DNA from: JAJPKK01 sp963702755
GTDB taxonomy: Bacteria; Pseudomonadota; Alphaproteobacteria; Rhizobiales; Xanthobacteraceae
Direction of reading: 5' to 3'
Assembly (NCBI GenBank): GCA_963702755.1
Contig: CAVPDZ010000006.1
Coordinates: 124,001-188,000 of the forward strand
DNA: 64,000 nt
The notes beneath the pieces were generated by a model. That model searched no databases and was not told the DNA's origin. It saw only the letters and a program-made list of their open reading frames with translations. The translations under genes and the position numbers were made by a program. Shown piece after piece: positions 48,799-58,956 of this stretch (position 1 is the first letter of the stretch; every line of letters begins with the position of its first letter).

Positions 48799-50043
48799 AT
48801 GCGTAACATCAACTCTGCGACCCGACTACTTTCCGTGACAACCTGCCTTTTCCTCGCGACGTCGCTGCAGCTTGCGGGAGCGCAGAGCGCGTCTCGCCAA
48901 TCGGCGGCGTCGCGCCAGGCGGCGGCGACGGCGGTATCGAACTACGAAGAGAAAAAGCGCGAGACCAACGACATCGCCGTGACCATCGTCGTCTCAGGGT
49001 TGTCGTGCACATGCGCGCGCTTCGCCGAGGACATTCGCAATGTCGTCAACGATCTGCGGCCTGACGGCATCCGCGTACTGCCGATGCTTGGAGTCGGGGG
49101 GCTGCAGAACCTCAATGACGTGCTGTTCCTCAAGAATGCCGACATGGGCGTCGTCGACGAGGACAATCTGCGTCTTCTCAAGAAGCGCGATCCGGTGCTT
49201 TACGCGAACATCGAGCAGCGCGTGCAGTACATCACCAAGCTCTACAATTCCGAATTTCAGGTGATCGCGCGCAACGACATCAGAACGTACGAGGATTTGC
49301 GCGGCAAGAAGGTGAACTTCAACCTCAAGGACAGCCAGACCGAGGTGACCGCCGACATCGTGTTCAACACGCTCAAGCTCGACGTCGAGCGCTCCTATTA
49401 CGACAACGACGTCGCCCTCAAGAAGGTCATCGATGGCGATCTTGCCGCCATGATCATCCTCACCGGCGCGCCCCAGGCTGCGCTTGCCAAGCTTCGGAAG
49501 GAAGACGGCGTGCACTTCCTCGCCTTCGACGAGCGCACGGTCTCAGCTCCGGCGGCGCAACAGATCCTGTCCGACTATATCCCGGCGGAACTTACCCATG
49601 AGCAATATCCGGCGCTGATACCTCAAGGGGCGACGGTGCCGACCTTCGCCAACCGCGCCTTGCTGGTGGCTTACGGCTGGCAGGAGAACTCAGCGCGCTA
49701 CAACAGGATTGCGAAGTTCGTGCGTGAGTTTTTCGGCAAGATCGACCGCTTCCACGACGGCGCGCGCCATCCCAAGTGGAACGAGATCAACATCGCCGCC
49801 GATATTCCGGGATGGACGCGGTTCAAGCCCGCTGCGGACTGGCTCGCCAGCCAGCGCGTTGCGATGGCTCGCCCGAAAGGCACGTCTGACGGCAGCGCCG
49901 ACCTCAAGGTTGCATTCGATCAGTTCGTCGATCAGTACGCGGCCAGCAAGGGCTTGCACACCATTTCGGCAAGCGAGCAGGAGATGCTGTTCGCGAAATT
50001 CAGGACGTACCTCCAAACTCAGGCCAGTGCGCGCGCCCATTGA
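48799..50043 (+). CDS. TAXI-family TRAP transporter solute-binding protein
   Basis: 414 residues. Signal peptide (ATRLLSVTTCLFLATSLQLAGAQ), then a periplasmic-binding fold: ADMGVVDEDNLRLLKK, FQVIARNDIRTYEDLRGKKVNFN, TEVTADIVFNTLKLDVERSYYDND and TGAPQAALAKLRKEDGVHFLAFD. The TAXI type is judged from overall pattern. No TRAP membrane subunit lies nearby. ATG 48799 gives a correct signal peptide. Confidence 0.78.
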   Translation: MRNINSATRLLSVTTCLFLATSLQLAGAQSASRQSAASRQAAATAVSNYEEKKRETNDIAVTIVVSGLSCTCARFAEDIRNVVNDLRPDGIRVLPMLGVGGLQNLNDVLFLKNADMGVVDEDNLRLLKKRDPVLYANIEQRVQYITKLYNSEFQVIARNDIRTYEDLRGKKVNFNLKDSQTEVTADIVFNTLKLDVERSYYDNDVALKKVIDGDLAAMIILTGAPQAALAKLRKEDGVHFLAFDERTVSAPAAQQILSDYIPAELTHEQYPALIPQGATVPTFANRALLVAYGWQENSARYNRIAKFVREFFGKIDRFHDGARHPKWNEINIAADIPGWTRFKPAADWLASQRVAMARPKGTSDGSADLKVAFDQFVDQYAASKGLHTISASEQEMLFAKFRTYLQTQASARAH

Positions 50044-50182
50044 TGCGGCGTACCGCGTCGTCGCCGGGCTCGTCCCGGCGATCTCGATAGAATGGGCACA
50101 GCTTGCGCTCTTGCCACTCCACGCGTCAGTGCTCCGTTCGTCGAGGTGGCCGGGCTTGTCGAACCGACAAGCCCGGCCATGA
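50044..50182. repeat. GGCCGGG-type composite hairpin repeat
   Basis: First arm around 50055-50075 (CGCCGGGCTCGTCCCGGCG) and a perfect 14-bp stem at 50148-50178 (GGCCGGGCTTGTCG, loop AAC, CGACAAGCCCGGCC). Lies between convergent genes and probably ends both transcripts. Confidence 0.65.
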
Positions 50183-50220
50183 CGTATGCGGGGGGCATCC
50201 GCCAATTCGAATGGCAACCG

Positions 50221-51741
50221 TCAATGCATCTTGCCGCAGGAGCAGCGGCCGGGCGGCGGGAAATCCCGGCGCAACGCGTGCATGGCGGCATCGTCGGCTA
50301 ATCCGCTGCAGAAGTTCGCGATCAGTGGGTCGATCCGCTCGGCAAAACACCGTGCATTGGCATTAAGCCCGACAAGGCGCTCCATCGCCTGCTGCGCCTG
50401 ATGAGCAAGCGCATGGCGATCGACGCCGATCGCGCGCCCGTCCGAGACCACGAGCTTGCCGCCGATCAGCACCTTGTCGACAGCGGTCGCATCCTCGGTT
50501 GCCACGATCTGGTTCGTGGCATCGTTGAGCGGCATGTAATTGACGTTGTCGAGATCGAGGAGGACGAGGTCGGCCTTATAGCCCTTGGCGATGCGGCCGA
50601 TGAGGTCCTGCATGCCGAGGACCCGCGCCGAGCCTTCGGTCGCCATGCGGAACACTTCCCGCGTCGAGATCCATTCATCGGGCGGCAGGCCGCGGATGCG
50701 TGACACGTAGGCCGCAAAGCGCATGGCCTCGAACATGTTCTGATTGTCCGATGAGGCCGACCCGTCGGTGCCGATGCCGACGGTGATGCCATGGCGCACA
50801 TAATCGCGCACCGCGGCGATGCCGGACCCGAGCCGCAGGTTAGCGCCGGCGTTGTGGGACACCTGGGCGCCCTTGCTGCCGAGGAGCGCCATGTCCTTTT
50901 CGTTGAGCCAAACGGCGTGGGCCGCCGAGAACCACGGGCCGACGATGCCGCAAGCATCCATGGTCTCGGTCATCGACAGCCCGGTGAACTGGAACGAGGA
51001 CGCCGACTGGTATTTCAACTCGCTCACGTGGGTCTGCATGGCGAGGCCATGTTCGCGCGCGATGTCGCGGCAGCCGATCATGAAGTCGCGGGTGCAGTGC
51101 TGCGGGATCGTGGGGGCGATGGCGAGCCGCAGTTGGTCGGCGGGATGCGACCACGTCTTCGCGAGATGCCGCAACGCATCGAGGTTTTTGTCGGTGCTGC
51201 CCATGCGCAGCCCGCCCGCCCAGGCACGCGAGTCTTCGGGCAGCGCGTCGAGGAGGCCGGGGATTGTTTGATAGAAGGTGAGGTCGGCGACCATCGGCGC
51301 GATCACCGCGCGCATCCCGACGGTGGCATAGGCGCTGGCCACAGCCTCCATGCCGTCGACGGTCGGCGCGGGAAACTCGAACATCAGGTCGTAGCAGGCG
51401 GTCGTTCCCTTCTCGACCAATTCGACGGCGTTGATGAGGGCGGAGAGGCGCTTGTCGTCGGTCGTGCGCGAGCCGCCGATCCAGACCGCGGCATTGAGGA
51501 GCTGCCCCAGCCCCATCAGGTCTCCGACGCCTTTGGAGAGGCCGCCGTGGCTGTGGGTGTGCGCATTGATGAGGCCCGGAATGACGAGGCGGCGGCGTGC
51601 GTCCAAGACCTCGGCGTTGGCGTTCGTCGCCGTGCCGGGCGCGACGATATCGGCGATGGTATCGCCATCGACAACGATGTCGCGCATTTCGCCCCGCGCG
51701 GCATCTGCCGTCACCACCAGTCCGCCCGAAATCACCTGCAT
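50221..51741 (-). CDS. TRZ/ATZ-type amidohydrolase
   Basis: 506 residues. Metal-site motifs: NAHTHSHGG (HxH), MQTHVSE, AAHAVWLN and GIGTDGSASSDNQNMFEA (Asp). These place it with cytosine-/guanine-/adenosylhomocysteine-deaminase and s-triazine hydrolase types that remove an amino or chloro group from N-heterocycles. A short Cys-containing tail (GRCSCGKMH) is unusual. AAGGAA precedes ATG 51741. Next in line after an LLM monooxygenase on the same strand (41-base gap), suggesting a shared pathway. Confidence 0.9.
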   Translation of the reverse strand: MQVISGGLVVTADAARGEMRDIVVDGDTIADIVAPGTATNANAEVLDARRRLVIPGLINAHTHSHGGLSKGVGDLMGLGQLLNAAVWIGGSRTTDDKRLSALINAVELVEKGTTACYDLMFEFPAPTVDGMEAVASAYATVGMRAVIAPMVADLTFYQTIPGLLDALPEDSRAWAGGLRMGSTDKNLDALRHLAKTWSHPADQLRLAIAPTIPQHCTRDFMIGCRDIAREHGLAMQTHVSELKYQSASSFQFTGLSMTETMDACGIVGPWFSAAHAVWLNEKDMALLGSKGAQVSHNAGANLRLGSGIAAVRDYVRHGITVGIGTDGSASSDNQNMFEAMRFAAYVSRIRGLPPDEWISTREVFRMATEGSARVLGMQDLIGRIAKGYKADLVLLDLDNVNYMPLNDATNQIVATEDATAVDKVLIGGKLVVSDGRAIGVDRHALAHQAQQAMERLVGLNANARCFAERIDPLIANFCSGLADDAAMHALRRDFPPPGRCSCGKMH

Positions 51742-51782
51742 TGCGTCTGTTCCTTTTCCCTTGTGCTCGCCGTGACCTGCGA

Positions 51783-52924
51783 TCAGTGCGGCGCGCGAAG
51801 CCCAAGCCGCGCGAGGCGCGGCAGCACCTCGGCGGCAAAATACGGCACCTCGTCGAGATAATTCACGAACGACAGCGCAATCCCGCGGATGCCGGCTTCG
51901 CTGATCGCCGCCAGCTCCTGCGCTACGCGGTCGGGCGAGCCGACGAACGGGTAGCCGCCGATGGCGTTGCCGGCGAAGTAGCGCCGGCGAGCTTCATATT
52001 CCTCGGCCGAATGGTTTTCGCGCGTGATGTTGCGCAGGGTCATCATCGCCTCGACGGCGCCCCAGTCGGCGTTGTCGATGATGGCGTGGCGGTAATAGTC
52101 GTCCGCCTCCTGCTGGGTCGGCCGGCAGATCACCTGGCCGACGGTGTAGACCTCGATCTCGCGGCCGTAGCTTTTTGCCTCGTCCTTGATCTCGCGCACT
52201 TTCTTCGCATTGTCGGCAAGCGACGTGCGCGAACCTGCGGTCGCGGTGAAGAACGCCTCACAGTTGCGCAACGCAAACGCACGGCCGATTGCCGACGAGC
52301 CGGCGTTCATGATGATCGGCCGGGTGTCGCCAAAGGGCTTCGGATAGGCGCGCACGCCCTTGAGGTGGAGGAAGGCGCCATCGAAATCGAAGTCGCCGTC
52401 CTCGGACCAGGCGCGCTTCACGGCATCGAGCCATTCCTGCGCGAAGTCGTAGCGGGCGTCGTGGTCGCGCTGCGCGACGCCGAACATCTCGAACTCGCCC
52501 TCGTTCCAGCCGCACGACGAGATTGAGGCCGAGCCGGCCGCTCGCCGATATGGTCGGCGGTGACAAGCTCCTTCGCGGCGATGAGCGGATTGAACAGCGG
52601 CGCGTGCACGGTGCCGAAGACGGTGATGCGCTCGGTCGCGGCGAGGAGGCCCGACGCCCAGGTGATGGTCTCGAGCGTCGCGCCGTGGAAATCGGTGTCG
52701 CCGCCGTAGCCCTTCCAGCGCGCGATCGGCAGCATGAAATCGATGCCCGCCGCATCGGCAATGCGCGCAAGCTTGCGGCAGTCGGCCCAGCTTGCCGACC
52801 ACCGCTCCGGCACCATGGTCGCCGAGCGGCCGGACGAGCAGTTCGCGCCGAACAGGCCGATCTGCAGCGCATTCGCGCCATACATGCGCATGCGGTCATG
52901 CATCGATGCGCTGCGGGCCAGCAC
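51783..52924 (-). pseudogene. LLM-class flavin monooxygenase paralog, two +1 shifts
   Basis: Close paralog of the protein at 43739-44872: GANALQIGLFGANCSSGRSAT, IDFMLPIARWKGYGGDTDF, ATERITVFGTVHAPLFNPLIAAKE. GTG 52924 has GGAGGA upstream. Near 52540 and 52512 one extra base each shifts the frame; without them the text reads GEGRLGLNLVVGWNEGEFEMFGV as in the paralog. The rest is intact to the stop at 51783, about 379 residues. Probably functional in vivo. With the downstream amidohydrolase it suggests degradation of a nitrogen heterocycle. Confidence 0.85.
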
Positions 52925-53008
52925 TGAAATCCTCCATCACGTGAGGGCAGGGAGTGTTCCATCATGCTTATGCGCGGTCAACGCGGGGCCGCGCATAGCG
53001 GCCAGCAG

Positions 53009-53055
53009 GGTAGGGTGGGCAAAGCGCGCCCATGCGTCATGCCCTCGCGTGAGCA
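53009..53055. repeat. Partial GGGTGGGCAAAGCG repeat
   Basis: GGGTGGGCAAAGCGCG begins like the long hairpin at 4101, but the closing arm is replaced by another GC-rich sequence. It is followed directly by the two-hairpin element at 53085. Together they fill the 321-base gap 52925-53245, which has no gene. Confidence 0.5.
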
Positions 53056-53084
53056 CGCGTGGACACGCACGCGCTCTCAAAGTT

Positions 53085-53194
53085 GTCATCGCCCGGCTTG
53101 ACCGGGCGATCCAGTAACCCCTGTCCCCATAGTTGAGTTAGAACTCGTACAAACAGCGCGGGGGCTACTGGATGCCCGCTTTCGCGGGCATGAG
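53085..53194. repeat. Two-hairpin intergenic repeat, copy B
   Basis: GTCATCGCCCGGCTTGACCGGGCGATCCAGTAACC, variable middle, then CTACTGGATGCCCGCTTTCGCGGGCATGAG. The best-conserved of three copies (others at 8040 and 28019). Confidence 0.8.
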
Positions 53195-53245
53195 GGACGT
53201 GACTGCGGGCTACGCCGCTTATCCGCGCCAAGCCGACAAGGTGCC

Positions 53246-54193
53246 TTACGGTTTGTAAGGACCAAGCTCTTTCAACGCCGCTTCGACGAAGGTCATGTCG
53301 ATGACGGCGCCGAGATCGAGCTTGCCGTTGATCAGCTTCTGGTCGGTGTAGAAGGCGAGATCGTAGGCGAGGCTTTGCGCGTTCACTTTCCCGTCGGGAT
53401 TGATCCCGGTCGGCGTCACCGCCTTGTAGATGTCGCGCGCCTTGATGGGCGTGCTCTCCGAGAGGATGGCGATGACCTCGTCGGCATTCGGCCCGTCGAG
53501 GCGGCCGTCCTTGAGCGCGCCATTGTAAAAGCGGACCGCGCGGATATAGGCGCGCATGAAGCGGCGGGCGGCATCGGGATGGCGGACCGCAAAATCCTCC
53601 GCATAGAGCAGCACTGCGATCTGATGGTAGGGCAGAATTTCGTCATCGGAGCGAACGACGACGGCGTCGCCGCTCTTCACCGAGATCGCCGCCGCAGGCT
53701 CGACTGAGCCCGACGCCTCGACCGACTTGTTCTTGAGCGCGGCGACATGGTCAGGCAGCGGCATGTCGACGGTCTGCACATCGGCATAAGTAAGCCCGAT
53801 CGACTTGAGCAGCGTGTTAAGCGTCGACGTGTTGCTGACGCCGGGGGCGTTCATCGCAAACCGCATGCCCTTGAGGTCGGGGAGATCGCGGTAGCGGCCG
53901 CTCGCGACGAGGTCCTTGCGGACCAGAATTTTGGTCGCGCCATAACCGGGCGGCGAGGAGGCCTTGTCGGCAACGATCTTGATCTTGATGCCGCGGGCGA
54001 CCGCATTGTAGAGCCCCGCCGATGCCGAGCCGGCGCCGGCGGCGATCTGCCCCGAGCCGAGCGGCGCCACCATGTCGGACGCGGAGCGGAAGCTCGTCAC
54101 GGTGACGTCGAGCCCTTCGTCGCGAAAGAAGCCCTTGCGGTCGGCGATGAAGATCGGCGCATCACTCATGGTGTTGGTAACGCCGACCGTCAT
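53246..54193 (-). CDS. NMT1/SsuA-like ABC substrate-binding protein
   Basis: 315 residues as read. TVGVTNTMSDAPIFIADRKGFFRDEGLDVTVTSFRSASDMVAPLGSGQIAAGAGSAS is the NMT1/THI5-like start; LPDLKGMRFAMNAPG and SVKSGDAVVV follow. The frame as sequenced lacks a signal peptide. An ATG at 54280 begins NSKTFRALPALLGLA, and a shift near 54230-54235 (simplest as one missing base) would join it to IAASASFAAAQPMTVGV, a proper signal. Likely the receptor of an unidentified uptake system; it lies 57 bases after livF. Confidence 0.82.
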   Translation of the reverse strand: MTVGVTNTMSDAPIFIADRKGFFRDEGLDVTVTSFRSASDMVAPLGSGQIAAGAGSASAGLYNAVARGIKIKIVADKASSPPGYGATKILVRKDLVASGRYRDLPDLKGMRFAMNAPGVSNTSTLNTLLKSIGLTYADVQTVDMPLPDHVAALKNKSVEASGSVEPAAAISVKSGDAVVVRSDDEILPYHQIAVLLYAEDFAVRHPDAARRFMRAYIRAVRFYNGALKDGRLDGPNADEVIAILSESTPIKARDIYKAVTPTGINPDGKVNAQSLAYDLAFYTDQKLINGKLDLGAVIDMTFVEAALKELGPYKP

Positions 54194-54336
54194 CGGCTGC
54201 GCCGCGGCGAAGGAGGCCGACGCTGCGATGCCGCAAGCCCGAGCAGGGCCGGGAGAGCTCGAAAAGTCTTGCTGTTCATACGTTGCCTTCGTCCAAGACG
54301 AAGAGTTGTACTCCGGAACGACGCGGTCTCGGAAGG

Positions 54337-55050
54337 CTACAGCCCGAGATAGACGCGCCGGATATCTTCGTCCGCGGAAAGTTCCCGGGCCGCGCCTTCA
54401 CGGGCGATGCGGCCGTGCTCCAGCACGTAGATGCGCTCGGCGACGGCGAGCGCGGAGCGGGCGTCCTGTTCGACGAGCAGCACCGCAACCCCCGCCTGCT
54501 GGACGGCGCGGATCGCCTGGAAGATCTCGACCTTGAGACGATGCGCGATGCCGACCGACGGTTCATCGAGCAGGAGAAGCGTCGGACGCCCCATCAACGC
54601 GCGCCCGACCGCAAGCATCTGCTGCTGTCCGCCCGACAAGTGTGCCGGCCGGCTGATGACCGCGCTCCTTGAGGATCGGAAACAGGGCGTAGACTTTCTC
54701 GAAATCGTGCGCGATGCCGTCCTTGTCGTTGCGCAGGTAGGCGCCGAGCATCAAATTCTTGGTCACGCTCAGTTCAGGAAACAAGCGGCGGCCTTCGGGG
54801 CAATGGCAGATGCCGCGGCCAACGACCTGATGCGCCGGCAGGCGCTCCAGCGATCGGCCGTCAAATGTCACGCGTCCGGCGGAGGGGCGGCACGGTCCGC
54901 GAGATCGCCTTCAGCAGCGTGGTTTTGCCGGCGCCGTTCGGGCCCGAGGACGCCGACCAGCTCGCCCCGATCAACGCGCAAGGATAATCCGTCGAGCGCG
55001 AGCGCCTTGCCGTAATGGACAACGAGATTTTCAACTTCAAGCAGTGCCAC
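54337..55050 (-). pseudogene. livF: Branched-chain-type ABC transporter ATPase LivF, three +1 shifts
   Basis: GTG 55050 starts ALLEVENLVVHYGKALALDGLSL. Walker A (GPNGAGKTTLLKAIS), GRVTFDGRSLERLPAHQVV, ICHCPEGRRLFPELSVTKNLMLGAY, signature SGGQQQMLAVGRALM and Walker B PTLLLLDEPSVG are all present, but in different frames. Extra bases are inferred at about 54939, 54884-54887 and 54637; removing each restores the family sequence. It overlaps the livG end by 14 bases. Functional in vivo if the shifts are errors. Confidence 0.85.
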
Positions 55051-55807
55051 GGCCGGCTCCCGCCTGTTGCAGGTCAAGATCGATCTCCGCCGTGCCGAGA
55101 TAGGCCTCGACCACGCGCGGGTGGCGCACGATCTCGGCGGGCGCGCCGCGGGCGATGATCTCGCCGAAATCCATGGCGATGATCTCCTGCACGAGCTGCA
55201 TGAACTCGCGCAGCTTGTGCTCGATGATCAGGATCGTCAGGTGCTCGCTCGTGTGCAGCGCGCGGATCAATTCGGCGAGCCGCTCGACCTCGCCGGCGCC
55301 GAGCCCGGCGAACGGCTCGTCGAGGAGCAGCAGCTTCGGCGCGGTCGCAAGCGCACGCGCGATCTCCAGGCGGCGGAGGTCGCCATAGGGCAGGACATCG
55401 ACATCCAGTTCCGCCTTGTCGCCAAGCCCGACTTGATCGGCGAGGGCGAGCGCGCGCTCGCGTGGCCGCCCCGAATGGCTCACGCGCGGCGCTAGGCAGG
55501 CCACCTCGATGTTCTCGGCGACGCTCATGCCGACGAACGGCCGCGCGAGCTGGAAGGTGCGGGCGAGTCCGCGATTGACGATCCGGTGCGGCGCTAGTCC
55601 CGTAAGCGACTGGCCGTCGAACGTGACACGACCGTCGTCCGGGCGGATGAAGCCGGTGAGCAGATTGAAGAGCGTGGTCTTTCCCGCGCCGTTCGGCCCG
55701 AGGATGCCGGTGATCGTGCCCGCCATCAGGGAAAGCGACACATTCTTCACGGCATGCAGACCGCCGAAGCGCTTGTTGAGGTCCTCGACGGCGAGCAACG
55801 CACTCAT
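55037..55807 (-). CDS. livG: Branched-chain-type ABC transporter ATPase LivG
   Basis: 256 residues from ATG 55807 (MSALLAVEDLNKRFGGL). Walker A GPNGAGKTTLFNLLTGFI, NRGLARTFQLARPF, signature reads PYGDLRRLEIARALA, Walker B KLLLLDEPFAGLG, switch His in ILIIEHKL. ATGA overlap with livM shows operon coupling. Energises import with LivF. Confidence 0.93.
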   Translation of the reverse strand: MSALLAVEDLNKRFGGLHAVKNVSLSLMAGTITGILGPNGAGKTTLFNLLTGFIRPDDGRVTFDGQSLTGLAPHRIVNRGLARTFQLARPFVGMSVAENIEVACLAPRVSHSGRPRERALALADQVGLGDKAELDVDVLPYGDLRRLEIARALATAPKLLLLDEPFAGLGAGEVERLAELIRALHTSEHLTILIIEHKLREFMQLVQEIIAMDFGEIIARGAPAEIVRHPRVVEAYLGTAEIDLDLQQAGAGRGTA

Positions 55808-56770
55808 GCGAACATCGCCCGGATGCGCCGCCACAGCGGGGCGATCAGCCCTTGCGGCAGCAGGAACAGGATGACGATGAGCACGAGGGTATAGACCCAC
55901 AGCCGATATTCGCTGACGCCGCGCAACGCTTCCGTCAGCACGTTGAGGAAAATGGCGCCGCCGACCGGTCCGTAGATCGAGCCGATGCCGCCCACATAGA
56001 CCATGATGATGATGTTGATCGACAGGACGACGGCGAAGAGATCGGGGCCGACCTGGAGCTGGTAATGGGCGTAGAGCGCGCCTCCGAGGCCCGCAACGGC
56101 GGCTGAAATCATCAGCGAGGCCATCTTGTAGAACGTGACATCGATGCCGGCGGCCTGGCAGGTCGCTTCATCGCCGCGAATGGCGCGCAGGATGATGCCC
56201 CACGACGAGTTGGCGAGGAGCTTGAGCAGTACGGTCGCCGCAACCAGAAATCCGAGCGTGAGGTAGTAATAGGCGAGGGGAGAATTGAGAATCGGGTCGA
56301 GGCCGTTCAAACCGTCCTGCCCGCCGGTGTAGGTCGAAAAAATGATCGTGAGCTGCTGCATGACCGCAGCGCCCGACAGCATGGCGAGGGCGAAGTAGGG
56401 TCCTTTGAGGCGCAGCGTCGGCAGCGCCGATCACGATGCTGAACAGCACGGCGACAGGCGGCGCGGCGAGAAGACTCCACCACGGCGCGACCCCGAAATT
56501 GACGTTGAGAAAGCCCGCGGTATAGGCGCCGGCGCCGATGAACAACGCGTGGCCGAAGTTCTCCCGTCCGGTGAGCCCCGACATGAAGTCCCAGCTCGCG
56601 GCCCACATGCCGTAGCAGAGCGCGACCGTCATGATGCCGATGATGTAGCTCGAAGCAGAGATGAGCGGGACCGCGGCAAGGAGGCCGCAAGCAGCAACGG
56701 CGCCGATCCAATCGATGTTTGGAATCGTGAGCCTCAGGCGCGGCGACGAAACTTGCGTCATCTCGCTCAT
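55804..56770 (-). pseudogene. livM: Branched-chain-type ABC permease LivM, one +1 shift
   Basis: Several membrane segments (AVAACGLLAAVPLISASSYIIGIMTVALCYGMWAASWDFMSG and VLSINIIIMVYVGGIGSIYGPVGGAIFLNVL). The family motif GRENFGHALFIGAGAYT is present. One extra base near 56425 breaks the frame between IVIG and LPTLRLKGPYFALAMLSG; the rest is intact. It overlaps livH by ATGA. Confidence 0.85.
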
Positions 56771-57630
56771 GAGGTCAGAACGCCGCGCGCCGGCCGAAGA
56801 AGCCGGCGGGGCGCAGCACGAGCGTGATCAGCACGGCCGCGACCGATACGATCTGCGACCACTCGATCGAAATCTTGAAGGCGATGATGGTTTCGACGTA
56901 GCCGAGCAGCAGCGCGCCGACGATGCTGCCGGGCAGCGATCCAAGGCCGCCCACGACGACGATGGCAAAAGCCTTGACCAGCGGCAGCAGGCCCATGCTG
57001 GGAATGACGGTCTGGAACGGCGCGACCAGCACGCCGGCCGCGGCGGCAATGCCGGCCGACAAACCCATCACGATCGAATAGATGCGATCGGAAGGGATGC
57101 CCATGTATTGCGCCGCTTCCGCATCCTGGGAGACCGCGAGGATCGCGCTGCCGATGCGCGTGAATTGCAGGAACAGCCATAGGCCGACGAGAATCACGAT
57201 GGCGCCCGCAAGCGCCAGCAGGCGCTGACCGCTGATGTCGACCCCGAGGAAATGGTAAGTCACGTCGACGATCGACGGCACATTGCGCGCCTCCGAGCCG
57301 AACACCAGCAGCAGGACCTGCTCGACCATGAGCGCGACCGCGAGCGTAATCAGCAGAACGGCCAGCATCGACTTGCGGAGCGGACGCACCAGCACCCGCT
57401 CGACCACTATGCCGAAGGCCGCCACCAAGCAGGACGGCAGCGATGGCGGCGAGCCAGAGCGGCAAATGGGCGTTGGCGGTCAGCGTGTACACGGCGTAGG
57501 CGCCGAGCGCATAAAACGAGCCGTGCGCGAGGTTGAGAATACGCGCGACGCCGAAGATGAGCGTGAATCCGACGGCGAGCAGGGCGTAGATCGCACTGAT
57601 CACCGCGCCGTAGACGAGGATCTGGATCAC
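56767..57630 (-). pseudogene. livH: Branched-chain-type ABC permease LivH, one +1 shift
   Basis: GTG 57630 starts IQILVYGAVISAIYALLAVGFTLIFGVARILNLAHGSFYALGAY, the LivH N-terminus. After an extra base near 57426 the frame continues VAAFGIVVERVLVRPLRKSM and AFAIVVVGGLGSLPGSIVGALLLGYVE, the permease signature. About 287 residues if restored. Part of the same transporter as the binding protein upstream. Confidence 0.85.
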
Positions 57631-57723
57631 GCGCCTGGCCCTTGTTCGTTGCGGGCCGGGCCTGGCGCATGAACTTGCGCGGCCCGGCTCGGTCCGGCCG
57701 GCGGGTCGATCCCCGCCACAGGA

Positions 57724-58956
57724 TCAGTTCTGGGCGAGCCAGGGTGGGTTGATCATCTTGCCCGTGACGAGTGCCTTTGGCCAGACGACGACGCGTTCGC
57801 CGTTCGCCTGCCATTGCACGAACAGCTCGTTGACGAAGCCCGGGCCGTCCTTGACGTCGTGCGTCGCATCGAACTGGACGCGGCCGCGCACGCCGACATA
57901 ATCGGTCTTTTCCAGCTCCTTGATGACCTTGTCGGTATCGGTGCTGCCAGCGCGCTGAACCGCCTCGGCGTAAATATGGACCGCGTCATAGGCGCCCGGC
58001 GCGCTATAGACCGGCGGACGGCCGTAGAGCTTCACGAAACCGTCCCACCACGAAACGGTGGTCGGAGTGAGGGGAGCGCGCACGACGAAGTTAGCCGACA
58101 CCTCGGCGATCGATTTCCCGCCGACCCGATCGAAGAAATTGGCATCCATGCCCTTCACGTCGATGCCGCCGATCGGCACCGGGACCTTGGCGTCATACCA
58201 CTGCTTAATGAGGACATCGGATGCGCCATGCGACACGATGAGGATGAGATACTGGGCGCCGGCGTCTTTCACCTTCGCGAAGATCGGGGAGAAATCGGCG
58301 GTCTGCACGTCGAAGTACTCGGCAAGCGGCACTTCGAGTCCGGCGCTCTCGGCGCCTTTCTTGAGCGGCGGCAGGATGTCCTGCACCCATTTGGCGTTCT
58401 CGCCGATGATCGCGATCCGCTTCAGCCCAAGTTCGCCTTTGAGCTTGCCGGAGACGAAATCCAGCAGGGCATTGGCCTGCCGCGCGGAGTTGATCGGATT
58501 GACGCGGAAAATGTATTTGTAGTGATCGTAATCGGTCTTGACCTTCTCCTGGATCGCCGGCGACGCCGATCCGATATTGATGAAGATGGTCTTGGCGCGC
58601 GCCATGTGCGGCAGTTCGCCGAGCGTCACGCCGGAATCGTAGCCTCCGATCAGCACGTTGACGTGATCATCGCCGGTCAGCTTGTTGACCGCCGCAATGC
58701 CGACCTTGGGGCCGTCGGTTGCCGCTTCCCCCTCGTCGGCCACGATCATTTCCAGCTTGCGGCCGAGGACGCCGCCTTTCGCGTTGACCTCGTCGATCGC
58801 CATGCGCACGGCATCGATGGTGTCGCGGCCGACCTGTTGCTGGATCGCGGTATTGACGCCGATGCGGATCGGGTTTTCCGCCGCTACCGAAGGGCTGGCG
58901 CTCGCAAATGCGATGAGGGCGCCTGCGGCGAGCAGGCTGAGGGTGCTGCGTCCCAT
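57724..58956 (-). CDS. LIV-type (Leu/Ile/Val-binding fold) ABC substrate-binding protein
   Basis: 410 residues from ATG 58956 (GRSTLSLLAAGALIAFASAS signal), with GGAGGA upstream. IRIGVNTAIQQQVGRDTIDAVRMAIDEVNAKGGVLGRKLEMIVADE, NVLIGGYDSGVTLGELPHMARA and IAIIGENAKWVQDILPPLKKG are type I periplasmic-binding features. First gene of the minus-strand transporter operon; such receptors bind amides, aromatic acids or amino acids, and the ligand here is unknown. Confidence 0.92.
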   Translation of the reverse strand: MGRSTLSLLAAGALIAFASASPSVAAENPIRIGVNTAIQQQVGRDTIDAVRMAIDEVNAKGGVLGRKLEMIVADEGEAATDGPKVGIAAVNKLTGDDHVNVLIGGYDSGVTLGELPHMARAKTIFINIGSASPAIQEKVKTDYDHYKYIFRVNPINSARQANALLDFVSGKLKGELGLKRIAIIGENAKWVQDILPPLKKGAESAGLEVPLAEYFDVQTADFSPIFAKVKDAGAQYLILIVSHGASDVLIKQWYDAKVPVPIGGIDVKGMDANFFDRVGGKSIAEVSANFVVRAPLTPTTVSWWDGFVKLYGRPPVYSAPGAYDAVHIYAEAVQRAGSTDTDKVIKELEKTDYVGVRGRVQFDATHDVKDGPGFVNELFVQWQANGERVVVWPKALVTGKMINPPWLAQN

